DNA of 64,000 nt from Deltaproteobacteria bacterium (GTDB lineage Bacteria; Myxococcota_A; Polyangia; Nannocystales; Nannocystaceae). The stretch lies in NCBI GenBank assembly GCA_016709225.1, contig JADJEE010000012.1:2213501-2277500 (forward strand), given 5' to 3'. Below, one piece after another: positions 53,214 to 61,643 of the stretch; positions within the stretch are counted from its first letter, which is position 1, and every line of letters begins with the position of its first letter. The notes below the pieces were generated by a model, which saw only the letters and a program-made list of their open reading frames with translations, was not told where the DNA came from and ran no database searches. A program made the position numbers and the translations under genes.

Positions 53214-54416
53214 ATGCTTGCGAAGTTTCTGACGCGCTCTGTTTTCTCGTGCATCGGGCTCACGCTCGTTGCGTCCGGTTGTGAAAAGCAGCAGACCACC
53301 CCGCCGCCCAGCGATCCGGTCGCGACCGCGCCGGCCAAGCCACCGGCGAAGCCGATCCCCGATGGCTTCTTCACGCTGACGCCGCAGCTGACCGTCAACG
53401 ATGTCGACGCCGCGATCGCGTTCTACACCACCGCGCTCGGCGCCCAGAAGCTGTTCACACTGCCCGGCGCCGACGGCAAGACGATGCACGGCGAGATCAA
53501 GATCGGCGACTCGATCGTGATGATCGACGCCGAGAACCCGCAGGGCAAGTCGCCGCTGACGCTCGGCGGCACGCCGGCGACGCTGATGGTCTATGTCGAG
53601 AAGGTCGACGAGACCTACGCGGCCGCGCTCGCAGCCGGCGCGAAGCAGGAGCAGCCGGTGCAGGATCAGTTCTGGGGCGATCGCTACGGCGAGCTCAGCG
53701 ATCCGTTCGGACACCGCTGGGCGCTCGCGACCCACGTCGAGGACCTGACGCCCGAGCAGATGCAGCAGCGCAGCGCCCTGGTGATGGCCGAGATGGCGCC
53801 GCCGGCCAAGGGCAAGAAGAAGAAGAAGGCCAAGAAGGGCGCGCCGCCGGTGTGGAAGGCGGTCGCAGGCACGCCCGCGACGCAAGCCGTGCCCGCGCCG
53901 TACCACACCGTGACCGTGGCCTACACCCTCGACAACGCTGCGGCCGCGATCGAGTTCTACAAGACCGCCCTGGGTGCACAGGAGCGCGATCGCATGGCGA
54001 TGCCCGACGGTCGCATCATGCACGCCGAGATCTCCATCGGTGACTCGTTCCTCATGCTCTCCGACGAGATGCCGGGCATGTCGAAGTCGGCCAAGACCCT
54101 CGCGGGCTCGCCGGTGGCGCTGATGCTCTACACGCCCGACGTCGACGCCGCGATGACGACCGCGACCGGTGCCGGTGGCACCGCGGTGATGCCGGTCAGC
54201 GACATGTTCTGGGGCGATCGCTACGGCGCGATCGTGGATGTCGCGGGCTACCTGTGGGGCATCGCCACGCACAAGGAAGACCTGACGCCCGAGGAGATCG
54301 CCGAGCGGGCCAAGGCAGCGATGCCGCCGGCCGCAGCCGAGACCGCGCCCGCGCCCGCGCCCGCGGCTGCGCCCGCCGGGGCCGAGACCGCCGCCGCGCC
54401 GACGCCCGCGAGCTGA
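53214..54416 (+). CDS. Lipoprotein with two PhnB-like VOC domains
   Basis: A 400-residue protein. Signal peptide with lipobox VASGC near residue 22, a Pro-rich linker, then two copies of the glyoxalase/VOC fold of the PhnB type: LTPQLTVNDVDAAIAFYTTALGAQKLF and YHTVTVAYTLDNAAAAIEFYKTALGAQERDR, each followed by GEIKIGDSIVMI/AEISIGDSFLML and DQFWGDRYGEL/DMFWGDRYGAI. A Lys-rich spacer (KGKKKKKAKKG) separates them and an Ala/Pro tail ends the protein. The PhnB members are usually cytoplasmic, so a lipid-anchored double copy is unusual. A AAGAGG ribosome site precedes the ATG. Confidence 0.85.
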   Translation: MLAKFLTRSVFSCIGLTLVASGCEKQQTTPPPSDPVATAPAKPPAKPIPDGFFTLTPQLTVNDVDAAIAFYTTALGAQKLFTLPGADGKTMHGEIKIGDSIVMIDAENPQGKSPLTLGGTPATLMVYVEKVDETYAAALAAGAKQEQPVQDQFWGDRYGELSDPFGHRWALATHVEDLTPEQMQQRSALVMAEMAPPAKGKKKKKAKKGAPPVWKAVAGTPATQAVPAPYHTVTVAYTLDNAAAAIEFYKTALGAQERDRMAMPDGRIMHAEISIGDSFLMLSDEMPGMSKSAKTLAGSPVALMLYTPDVDAAMTTATGAGGTAVMPVSDMFWGDRYGAIVDVAGYLWGIATHKEDLTPEEIAERAKAAMPPAAAETAPAPAPAAAPAGAETAAAPTPAS

Positions 54417-54585
54417 GCCCTCGCGAACTGTTCGCACGACGCCCGTGCAACTTGCCCAAGGCCCGCGTGATCCCGAGTCGATCGCGCGGGCCTTCGCGCG
54501 TGGCAGCGGAGCACGATCGCAGGAAGATCGCGTGCGGACTCCGTACCCGTGATTCGGGGCACACCGGTTGCAGTCCAGTGCGTCC

Positions 54586-56043
54586 ATGCGGAAGCGATCG
54601 ATCATGGAGACCCTGTGGTGCGCATGCCTGGGACTCGTCGCGGCGGCCGGCTGCAGCGCGGCGAGCTTGCAAGGCGACGACCACGGCGGCGCGTGCCGAT
54701 CGCCGGCAGGCTGCGTCGGTGACGACGCCGGCACCAGCGGTGCGAGCGGCTGGGATCCCGCCGACGACAGCAGCGACGGCAGTGGAGCCGCAACCGGCGG
54801 CGACGAGGCGACCTCGTCCGAGCCACCACGAGGGCCGCAGCTGCCGTGCGACGTCGCGGCCGCGCTGTCGCGGGCGTGCGGCGAGTGCCACGGCGACACG
54901 CCGGCCTACGGCGCCCCGATGTCGCTGGTGGACTTCGATGACCTGCACGTGCCCGCGCCGACCGACCCCACCCGCTCGGTGTTCGATCTCGTCGGCGAGC
55001 GCATCACCGCCGACACGAAGATGATGCCACCCGACGACGACATCACCGACGCCGAGCGGGCCGCGTTGTTGTCGTGGATCGAGGCCGGCGCACCGGCAGA
55101 TCCCGACGCCCAGTGCGGCGATCTCCCGCCGCCCGACGATGGCCCCGACGTCGGCCCCGAGGCGCTGCCGTGCGAGACCAACTTCGAGGTGCGTGCACAC
55201 GCGCCCGGCGGCCAGGGTGGCTTCCAGGTGCCAGCGCAGGGCGCCGACGATCTCTACCAGTGCTTCGCCTTCAAGGCGCCGTTCACCGAGCCTCGGCAGG
55301 CGGTCGCGTGGGCCCCGATCATCGACGACGAGCGCGTCGTGCACCACTGGATCCTCTACCGCACGCCGTCACCGCAGGAGGACGGCGGTGTGTTCCCCTG
55401 CGATGTCTCGCTGCAGGTCTCGGCGGAGTTCGTCGCGGGCTGGGCCCCCGGTGGTGGCAACGTGCTGATGCCCGAGGGCGTCGGCCTCGAGCTCGGCGAT
55501 CCCAACGACTGGTACGTGCTGCAGGTCCACTACCACAACACCGCGCACCACCAGGACGCCGTCGACGCCAGCGGCGTGGCCTTCTGCATGCCGGACGAGC
55601 CGCGCCCGCAGACCGCCGGCGTGCTCACCCTCGGCACCACGAGTCTGAACATCCCCGCCGGCGCGGTTGCCCACGAGGAGACCGGCAACTGTGGCGGGCT
55701 GCTGACGCTGTTCTGGCCCGGCGACCTGCACATCATCGGGAGCTCACCGCACATGCACGAGCTCGGCCGTGGCTTCCACACCGAGCTGGTGCGCGCCGGC
55801 GGCGTCACCGAGGTCGTCACGGACGTGCCGGTGTTCAACTTCGAGAGCCAGGGCATGTACTTCAACACGCCCGAGATCGTGGTGCACCCCGGCGAGTCCC
55901 TGCGCACTACCTGCGTCTTCGACAACCCCGGCGCCGAGATGGTGCACTTCGGTGAAGGCACCACCGACGAGATGTGCTTCAACTTCGTGCTCGCCTACCC
56001 CATCCAGCAGCTCAACAATCGCAACTGCGGGATCGTGTTCTAG
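54586..56043 (+). CDS. PHM-like copper monooxygenase with c-heme motif
   Basis: About 485 residues. Lipoprotein signal (VAAAGC), Ser/Gly/Asp linker, a cytochrome-like segment with CGECH (about residue 104) and PPDDDITDAERAALLSWIEAG that matches planctomycete-type c-domains, and then a copper type II ascorbate-dependent monooxygenase fold. Copper ligands of the PHM/DBM family are suggested by ERVVHHW, HYHNTAHH, SSPHMHELG and the Met of TDEMCF. PHM-type enzymes hydroxylate carbon atoms using two copper ions; the fused heme may deliver electrons. The stop codon (TAG 56041-56043) is supplied by the inverted-repeat element that follows. Confidence 0.82.
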   Translation: MRKRSIMETLWCACLGLVAAAGCSAASLQGDDHGGACRSPAGCVGDDAGTSGASGWDPADDSSDGSGAATGGDEATSSEPPRGPQLPCDVAAALSRACGECHGDTPAYGAPMSLVDFDDLHVPAPTDPTRSVFDLVGERITADTKMMPPDDDITDAERAALLSWIEAGAPADPDAQCGDLPPPDDGPDVGPEALPCETNFEVRAHAPGGQGGFQVPAQGADDLYQCFAFKAPFTEPRQAVAWAPIIDDERVVHHWILYRTPSPQEDGGVFPCDVSLQVSAEFVAGWAPGGGNVLMPEGVGLELGDPNDWYVLQVHYHNTAHHQDAVDASGVAFCMPDEPRPQTAGVLTLGTTSLNIPAGAVAHEETGNCGGLLTLFWPGDLHIIGSSPHMHELGRGFHTELVRAGGVTEVVTDVPVFNFESQGMYFNTPEIVVHPGESLRTTCVFDNPGAEMVHFGEGTTDEMCFNFVLAYPIQQLNNRNCGIVF

Positions 56044-56207
56044 TACCTCGACACAGCGATAGTGATGGGTCAGAACGCCGTCATGGCCGCGACTCCGCAA
56101 GGCGCCGTGCCGCCGGAATACCGGGCGTATTTCAAGGTGCGGCAACGCAGCGAGGCGCGGTCAGGGCGGTGTTATGGCCCGTCACTATCGCTGTGTCGAG
56201 GTACTAG
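56040..56207. mobile_element. 168-bp MITE-like element with 26-bp terminal inverted repeats
   Basis: Bases 56040-56065 and 56182-56207 are perfect inverted repeats, starting CTAGTACCTCGACACAGCGA; similarity continues inward for 15 more bases (11 matched). Both ends are CTAG, a tetramer rare in this DNA. The element lies between two convergent genes and gives the stop codon of each (TAG at 56041 and, on the other strand, TAG at 56206). No transposase is encoded. The TA inside CTAG at both ends would suit an IS630/Tc1-type target duplication. A very large hairpin for bidirectional termination is the alternative. Confidence 0.7.
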
Positions 56208-56824
56208 CCGGGTGCGGTGTTGCGGCGCAGCGGCTCGGGCAGCCACGCGTCGAGCATGCTGTGCGGCGGATCGCCCAGCGGTGTCAGCAGCAACGGGGTC
56301 CGTCGCGTCGCGATCGGCGAGGCCAGTGTGGTCTCGCCGAGCGCGAGCTCGATCCGCTTGGCGGCGCCGGCGACCAGCTCGGCGCCGCTGGGCAGCCGCG
56401 CCGGGCGACCACGCACCGCCAGCACACACTCGATCGCCACGATGATCCGCGAGCGCTCCGAGACGGGCCACGCGCTGGGATCGTGCTCGCCCCACGGCAC
56501 GAGCGCGTCCTCGATGAGCGGCAGTCGTCGCGTGACCTCCAGCTGCAGTGACTCGCCCGGTGGCAGAGCGCAGGCGGTCGGCCACACCGGCATCGCCGTC
56601 GCCGCGGCCCACGGCGCGGGCCGAAAGCGCCCTGCGCCCACGACGATGCAATCGTCGCCACCGTGCTGGCAGTGCCACCAAGCCCGAGTGCCGGTGGGAT
56701 CGAGCAGCATGGGATGGATCGGCGCACGCGTGTCGTTGCGCAGCACGATCGCGAGTTCGAGGCGATCACCGCGCACACGTGCGTCGACCCGGAGCGGCAC
56801 CGAGGTTGCGACGACGATCGTCAT
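56204..56824 (-). CDS. Hypothetical protein of the PAAR operon (4th gene)
   Basis: A 206-residue soluble protein with a beta-rich start (TIVVATSVPLRVDARVRGDRLELAIVLRND) that looks like an Ig-like or immunoglobulin-fold beta sandwich, and a middle Pro/Trp part (WWHCQHGGDDC). It overlaps the preceding gene by four bases (ATGA), so it is the last cistron of the operon. Its stop falls in the inverted-repeat element. No family recognised. An adaptor, chaperone or immunity role beside the PAAR effector is possible but not shown. Confidence 0.65.
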   Translation of the reverse strand: MTIVVATSVPLRVDARVRGDRLELAIVLRNDTRAPIHPMLLDPTGTRAWWHCQHGGDDCIVVGAGRFRPAPWAAATAMPVWPTACALPPGESLQLEVTRRLPLIEDALVPWGEHDPSAWPVSERSRIIVAIECVLAVRGRPARLPSGAELVAGAAKRIELALGETTLASPIATRRTPLLLTPLGDPPHSMLDAWLPEPLRRNTAPG

Positions 56825-57420
56825 GGACTCCGCGACCGCAGTCGACGCAGCTCAACCGGCAAGAGATGATCGACGGTGCTCATGATCCCGCGCGGCAGCG
56901 GATCGGGAAGCACCGCGCGCGCGATCGTGCTGGGCGCGGGCAGCTCGGCCCACGCCCACGCGGCGATCACCGGCTCGACCAGCCCGATGCCATGGCTGTC
57001 GGTGCGCGCGTCGTGGGTGGCCGCGACCGCAGCGACCGGCACGACCTGCACGCCGGCCAGCACCCGCAACACCGGCACGCGCTCGACTTCGAGGGCGGCG
57101 GCGCGGGCGATGGCGGTCTCGGTGAGGCGACGCCCGAGCGAGAGCGTGCGCTGCCAGCCGCGCTCGGGATCGATGCGTTCGCCGCGGGGCAGGATCGGCG
57201 CCGCCGACAGCAAGCCGTCCGGCACGCGCACCTGACCGAACCACACCAGGGCGCCATCGTTGCCGATCGACTGCACCACCGGACGCGCGCGGGGGCCTTG
57301 GCAGTCGCGAACCAACGCGAAGCAGCTGTCCTCGATCCGCAGCCGCAGGCTCAGCCGCAGCTCGCCGCGATCGATCGCGATCGCAGCGTCGAGTCGGTGG
57401 CGAGGGCTGGCTGCGTTCAT
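56821..57420 (-). CDS. Hypothetical protein of the PAAR operon (3rd gene)
   Basis: A 199-residue soluble protein with beta strands (IAIDRGELRLSLRLRIED) and a helical centre (GWQRTLSLGRRLTETAIARAAALEV). It starts 13 bases after the stop of the PAAR-metallopeptidase gene and overlaps the next gene by ATGA. No signal peptide, membrane segment or known domain. Position suggests a partner of the effector, such as an immunity protein or loader, but nothing in the sequence decides between these. Confidence 0.65.
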   Translation of the reverse strand: MNAASPRHRLDAAIAIDRGELRLSLRLRIEDSCFALVRDCQGPRARPVVQSIGNDGALVWFGQVRVPDGLLSAAPILPRGERIDPERGWQRTLSLGRRLTETAIARAAALEVERVPVLRVLAGVQVVPVAAVAATHDARTDSHGIGLVEPVIAAWAWAELPAPSTIARAVLPDPLPRGIMSTVDHLLPVELRRLRSRSP

Positions 57421-57433
57421 GGCTCGCGCTCGC

Positions 57434-58825
57434 TCACGGGAACGGCGACGTATAGGTGGTGCGGGTCGGCAGGCCGGTCTCGGTGCGGTAGCTGTTCTCG
57501 GCGGCGACCGTCGAGTACTCCTCGTGGTTCACCCACCGGCTGTCCCAGCCATGCTCGGAGTTGGTCGCGAGCTGGCGACTCGCACCCTCGGAGTGGTTCG
57601 CCGCGTGGTTCATCTCGTGGAAGAGAATCGCGTCCGAGCTGGTGCCCGGCGCGGGATGGGCGTGGCCGCCGGCGGCCCACGGATTGGCGGGGTGGTTGGC
57701 CCAGTTCGAGGGCATGTGCTCGACGGTGGTCGGCGCCCCCGGCATGCGCAGGCCCGTCGGCGTGTCCATGAACGCGTCCCAGTTGCCGTGATGATCGGCG
57801 ACGGCGTTGAGCGGGCCGTTCGCGCCGTGGTACGGCACGATCGTCACCGGCTTGCCCGCGCGTTCGATCCGCTCGAGCGCCTCGCGACCGGCCCGCGTCC
57901 GCGCCATGCGTTCGAGATCGCGGGTGACGTCGTCGGCCCAGCCGGTCGGCGCACCGTGGGGGCTCACGTGCACGTGCTGCAAGTTGCGCACGTAGCGAGC
58001 CGCGGTCAGGCGCCGGAACACCGAGCCGCCCACGCGGAACAACGCCTTGAAGCCCTGGGCGATCGCGAGGCTGAACAGCGACGGGAACGGGATACCGCCG
58101 ACCACCACGTTCGCCGAGCCCGGGCCGACCGTGGTGCCGATCATCGGCCCCATCGGCGGATCGCTGGGCTTCGGCGACGAGAAGGTGCAGTGCTTGGTGA
58201 TGTCGACCGCGAGCCGAGCCGCGCGCGCGCCCTCGATCCACACCGACGACGAGCCCAGGAAGATCTCGAACATCGGGAAGTAGCCACCGCACCAGATGCC
58301 GAGGCCCATGTCGCCGCAGCGGGCGGCCGCGCGAGCGTTGACCATGACCGTCGAAGCGCCCGAGAGGATCGGAATCGGGATGATCGGGCCCATGCTCGGC
58401 AGCGGGATCGGCACGGGATTGGGCGGCGTCAGGTTGGGCGGGTGGTTGTGCGCGTGGGGTAGCCCGACGTCGAGGTCCCACATGCGCAACGCCGGGAACG
58501 CAGGGAACGCAGGCAGGCCGAGCGCGTCGGCGATCTGGCCCATGGTCTGGGTGATCGCCATCTCGACGTGGATCGCCGCCTGCACGCCCGCGGCCAGGGT
58601 CGCGAGCACACCACCACCACCGCCGGCGTGACCATCGGCGCCCGCCGGGCCACCGGCCTCGCCGCCGCCGGAATCGGCGTGGCCCGACGCGCGGCCGGCC
58701 GCAGCGACCGTGACCCCGCCGGCACCCGATCGACCGGCGTTGACCGTCGCGCGCTCGCCCCACTGCGAGTACAGCTCGGCGGCACGCGAGAAGCGGATGT
58801 TCGACAGATGATCGAGCACGCCCAT
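57434..58825 (-). CDS. PAAR-like protein fused to a HExxH metallopeptidase
   Basis: A 463-residue probable secreted effector. After a Gly/Ala/Ser-rich spacer (about 30-70), a PAAR-like (DUF4150-type) region of about residues 120-270 is seen: GPIIPIPILSGASTVMVNARAAA, GYFPMFEIFLGSSSVWIEG, DITKHCTFSSPKPSDPPMGPM, and VVGGIPFPSL. The C-terminal third carries a zinc-protease motif HEMNH (His403-His407) with conserved Asn/His residues after it (HSEGASRQL, HEEYSTVAAENSYRTETG), resembling the M91/NleD-type effector peptidases. PAAR proteins sharpen the tip of type VI or related contractile systems and carry toxins. No such machinery genes are in this window. The gene begins 2 bases after the stop of the preceding one. 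Confidence 0.78.
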   Translation of the reverse strand: MGVLDHLSNIRFSRAAELYSQWGERATVNAGRSGAGGVTVAAAGRASGHADSGGGEAGGPAGADGHAGGGGGVLATLAAGVQAAIHVEMAITQTMGQIADALGLPAFPAFPALRMWDLDVGLPHAHNHPPNLTPPNPVPIPLPSMGPIIPIPILSGASTVMVNARAAARCGDMGLGIWCGGYFPMFEIFLGSSSVWIEGARAARLAVDITKHCTFSSPKPSDPPMGPMIGTTVGPGSANVVVGGIPFPSLFSLAIAQGFKALFRVGGSVFRRLTAARYVRNLQHVHVSPHGAPTGWADDVTRDLERMARTRAGREALERIERAGKPVTIVPYHGANGPLNAVADHHGNWDAFMDTPTGLRMPGAPTTVEHMPSNWANHPANPWAAGGHAHPAPGTSSDAILFHEMNHAANHSEGASRQLATNSEHGWDSRWVNHEEYSTVAAENSYRTETGLPTRTTYTSPFP

Positions 58826-58827
58826 GG

Positions 58828-60660
58828 CTACGGCTCCTCGCTCGGCGGCGCGATCGCCCCGTGTCGGCGTGCGGACTCGATCTCGCGCTTCTTGGCGGCA
58901 CCCATGCCGAGCTTGTCGAACACCCGCGCCTTGCGCTGGAGGATGTCGGCGCGCGAGCTGTCGGCGGCATCGCCGAAGGTCTCGGGGACCGCGTTGCAGC
59001 AGGCCAGCGCGCGATCGAACTCGACCACGGCGTCGACGCGACGCCCGGCCTTGGCGTGCGACTCGGCGATCCACGTGCGCGCGTACGCTTCGGCGAGGTG
59101 GTTGCGCATGTTGGCGTAGTACTTGGCCGCGATCGTGTAGCGCTCGATCGCTCGATCGCAGGCGCCGACCATGAAGTCGCAGTGACCGATGCCGGTCATG
59201 CCACTGGCCGCGAGCACGGCGTGGTCGTGCTCGACCGCGACCTCGACGCAGCGGGCGTACGCCTCCATCGCCTTGTCGAACGCGGCGCAGTGGTACAGCG
59301 CGCCGCCCATCCCGTACCACGCGCTGGCGATCTCGATCGGCTCCTCGGTCGCGTGCGCGAGCTCGAGGCTCTCGATCTGCAGGGCCATGCCGCGCTCGGG
59401 ATCGCCATTGTGCATGCGATAGGCGGCCAGCGCCGAGAGGCACCGCAGTCGTTCGATGGTCGGCAGCTCAGGCTGGGCGAGCTTGTCGGTCAGGCCCTTC
59501 TCGATCACTGGACCGTCGATGCGAAAGTCGAGGGTTCGCATCACCGCGCGCAAGGGCGCGCCAGCGAGGCGCTCGACGCCGGTGGCAACGGCGCACACAC
59601 GGACCTTCGCGCTCACCAGTACACGGGCGAGTCGCGCCAGCGAGGCGAGGAACTCCTGCTGCTCGCCCGGTGGCACCTCGTCGTCGATCGCAGCGGCGAG
59701 CACGACGATGAGCTCCTGCTCGGGGTCGAGCACGGTGCGTTGCACCCGGAGCAACAGCTGCGCGAAATGGACCTCGGCACCGTGGCGCCCGATCGGAGCG
59801 GCGATCTCCGCCAACAGTGCAGCGGTGCGATCACCTCGACCCACGCGCTCGGCGTGGGCGTGGACCTGGCGCACGACCGCCTCGGCGACGCGACCATAGA
59901 AGTGAATCGGCCGCCAGAACCTGACCTCCTCGGCATGGACGACCAGCGCGCGGTTGGCCAGCCCGGCCTCGATCAACGCCGAGACCAGCCACGCCTGCCC
60001 GCGGCGCGGCGCGTCATAGACCAGCATGCGCGGCAGCGGATCGATCATGGCGTGGCGGATCGTCGCGCCGATGGCCGCCGCGTCGCCCTGCCGCAGCGCG
60101 ACCACGCGCGGCCGCGCGACCTCGACGTCGCGCACGATGCCCGCACTCGGCTCGACCATCAGCAGCAGCTTGAAGCGACCGCTCTCGGTCGCCTCGGTGA
60201 TCCGGCCGAGCGTCGCTGCGAGCTCGAGCGAGCGCGCGTCCTCGCGATCGATCGACAGCACCATCACCACGCCCTCGACGAAGGGGTCGAACGCGAGCGC
60301 CGATTGCTCGGCGTACTCGGCCAGCAGCTGCTCGATCGTGCGACCGCGGGAGCCCGCACGCGGATCGAACGGTGGCGGCGGCTCGATCGTGATCTCGGCC
60401 GCGGCGGCCTCGCGCACGGCGGCATCGACTGCCGCGGCGATTGCCTCGCCGATCGCCGCGCAGTACGACGCGCCATCGACGAAGCGATCGTCCATCGCCG
60501 CCCACAGCCGCCGACCATCGTCGGCGAGCCCGGCGAGCAGCTTCGCCGCCGCGGCCCGCTGATCCGCTGCGGCGCGCAGCTCGAGCACCACCGCGTCGGG
60601 CTCGGCGAGGAACCCGTGGATGGCAGTGATGCGCGACTGCACGTACTCGGCGAGCGGCAT
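58828..60660 (-). CDS. Degenerate NTPase-TPR protein of the PAAR operon
   Basis: A 610-residue cytoplasmic protein. The middle part (about 210-370) has the order of a STAND/AAA ATPase but with worn motifs: a P-loop position reads YDAPRRGQAWLV (about 215-226) instead of GxxGxGKS, and a Walker-B-like strand ELIVVLAAAIDDE (about 305-318) still has acidic residues. Residues 400-600 are TPR helices (AASGMTGIGHCDFM, AEAYARTWIAESHAKAGR). It is the first gene of a four-gene operon with a PAAR-peptidase. It could chaperone or load the effector. The ATG at 60660 starts a helical N-terminus. Confidence 0.7.
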   Translation of the reverse strand: MPLAEYVQSRITAIHGFLAEPDAVVLELRAAADQRAAAAKLLAGLADDGRRLWAAMDDRFVDGASYCAAIGEAIAAAVDAAVREAAAAEITIEPPPPFDPRAGSRGRTIEQLLAEYAEQSALAFDPFVEGVVMVLSIDREDARSLELAATLGRITEATESGRFKLLLMVEPSAGIVRDVEVARPRVVALRQGDAAAIGATIRHAMIDPLPRMLVYDAPRRGQAWLVSALIEAGLANRALVVHAEEVRFWRPIHFYGRVAEAVVRQVHAHAERVGRGDRTAALLAEIAAPIGRHGAEVHFAQLLLRVQRTVLDPEQELIVVLAAAIDDEVPPGEQQEFLASLARLARVLVSAKVRVCAVATGVERLAGAPLRAVMRTLDFRIDGPVIEKGLTDKLAQPELPTIERLRCLSALAAYRMHNGDPERGMALQIESLELAHATEEPIEIASAWYGMGGALYHCAAFDKAMEAYARCVEVAVEHDHAVLAASGMTGIGHCDFMVGACDRAIERYTIAAKYYANMRNHLAEAYARTWIAESHAKAGRRVDAVVEFDRALACCNAVPETFGDAADSSRADILQRKARVFDKLGMGAAKKREIESARRHGAIAPPSEEP

Positions 60661-60821
60661 GTTCGAAGGTAGACCGAAACGTAGCGCCGAGGATCCGAGG
60701 TGTCCACGTCGCCGCGGGGTCGTGCCGCGTCGTCGCGGACCCCCGTCGGATGGCTCGATCGCGCACGATCGGGCGCGCAGACGCGAATCCGCAGGGCAGC
60801 CCGCGCACTGCTGCTGCGCGA

Positions 60822-61616
60822 TTAATTCTCGCGCGGGGCCGTACCGCTCGCGCCGTCGCGACAAGGCCACAGGCCCACGAGGTCGTCGCCGCGACGGTAC
60901 ATCCAGCGCATCACCTCGCGCACGACGAGGTCGTCGTCGTCCACGCGCTGACGAGCATACGCGGGGCCCTTGGGGTCGAGCGCCATGAATGCAAAGAACC
61001 GTTCCGAGCCCTCACCGCACGGTGCGTCGAGGCGATAGACATCGAGGGCATCGTCTTGCCGCTGCCCGACTCCGAACGCGCGGCGCAGCGGTGCGCAGGC
61101 CCGCGCGGCCTCGATCAGTCGGTTCATCTCGCGCTCGTGACTGTCGCCGTCGAGCAGCGGCACCTTGCTGCGCAGGGCCGCGGCACAGGGGTACTCCGCG
61201 CAATCGACCACCTCGAGCTCCGCGTCGATGCCGCAGGCCTCGAAGGCCTCGTCGACCGTCGCGGACCACTGCTCGGGCGACTCTATGCCGGTCGGCTCGG
61301 GGAACTCGTGGCGCACCGCAGCCCGCTCGCGGCGAGACTCGGCGAGCTCCGACTCGCACCAGCGTTGCCGCAGCTCGAGTTCCTCGCACGAGGCGTCACG
61401 CCCGAGCGGGCGCCCGACCGGCGCGCACACCAGCGATCGCAACGCGCGTGGAACCGGCTGCGCTTGCGCGGGCTCGGGCTCGTCGGGGGCCGAGGTCGGC
61501 GGGATCGCGTCGATGGGCGCAGGCCACACGCAGCGCCCAAGCGCGAATGCGGACCCCAGTGCGAGCACGCCGATCGCTGCGCGCAGTACAGACGACACGT
61601 GCGATGGCGTGGACAC
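60822..61616 (-). CDS. Secreted or anchored protein, unknown function
   Basis: A 264-residue protein starting at GTG with an N-terminal hydrophobic segment (VLRAAIGVLALGSAFALGRCVW) that may be a membrane anchor or signal, then a Pro-rich spacer. The body has paired cysteines (SCEELELRQRWCESELAESRRERA, VVDCAEYPCAAAL, ARACAPLRRA) and an ordered C-terminal region. Family unknown; an anti-sigma-like helix-loop pattern is not evident. It lies 161 bases before the PAAR operon start, in the same direction. Confidence 0.65.
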   Translation of the reverse strand: MSTPSHVSSVLRAAIGVLALGSAFALGRCVWPAPIDAIPPTSAPDEPEPAQAQPVPRALRSLVCAPVGRPLGRDASCEELELRQRWCESELAESRRERAAVRHEFPEPTGIESPEQWSATVDEAFEACGIDAELEVVDCAEYPCAAALRSKVPLLDGDSHEREMNRLIEAARACAPLRRAFGVGQRQDDALDVYRLDAPCGEGSERFFAFMALDPKGPAYARQRVDDDDLVVREVMRWMYRRGDDLVGLWPCRDGASGTAPREN

Positions 61617-61643
61617 TGCTCGCGATTGTAGCGCGCCGGCACG

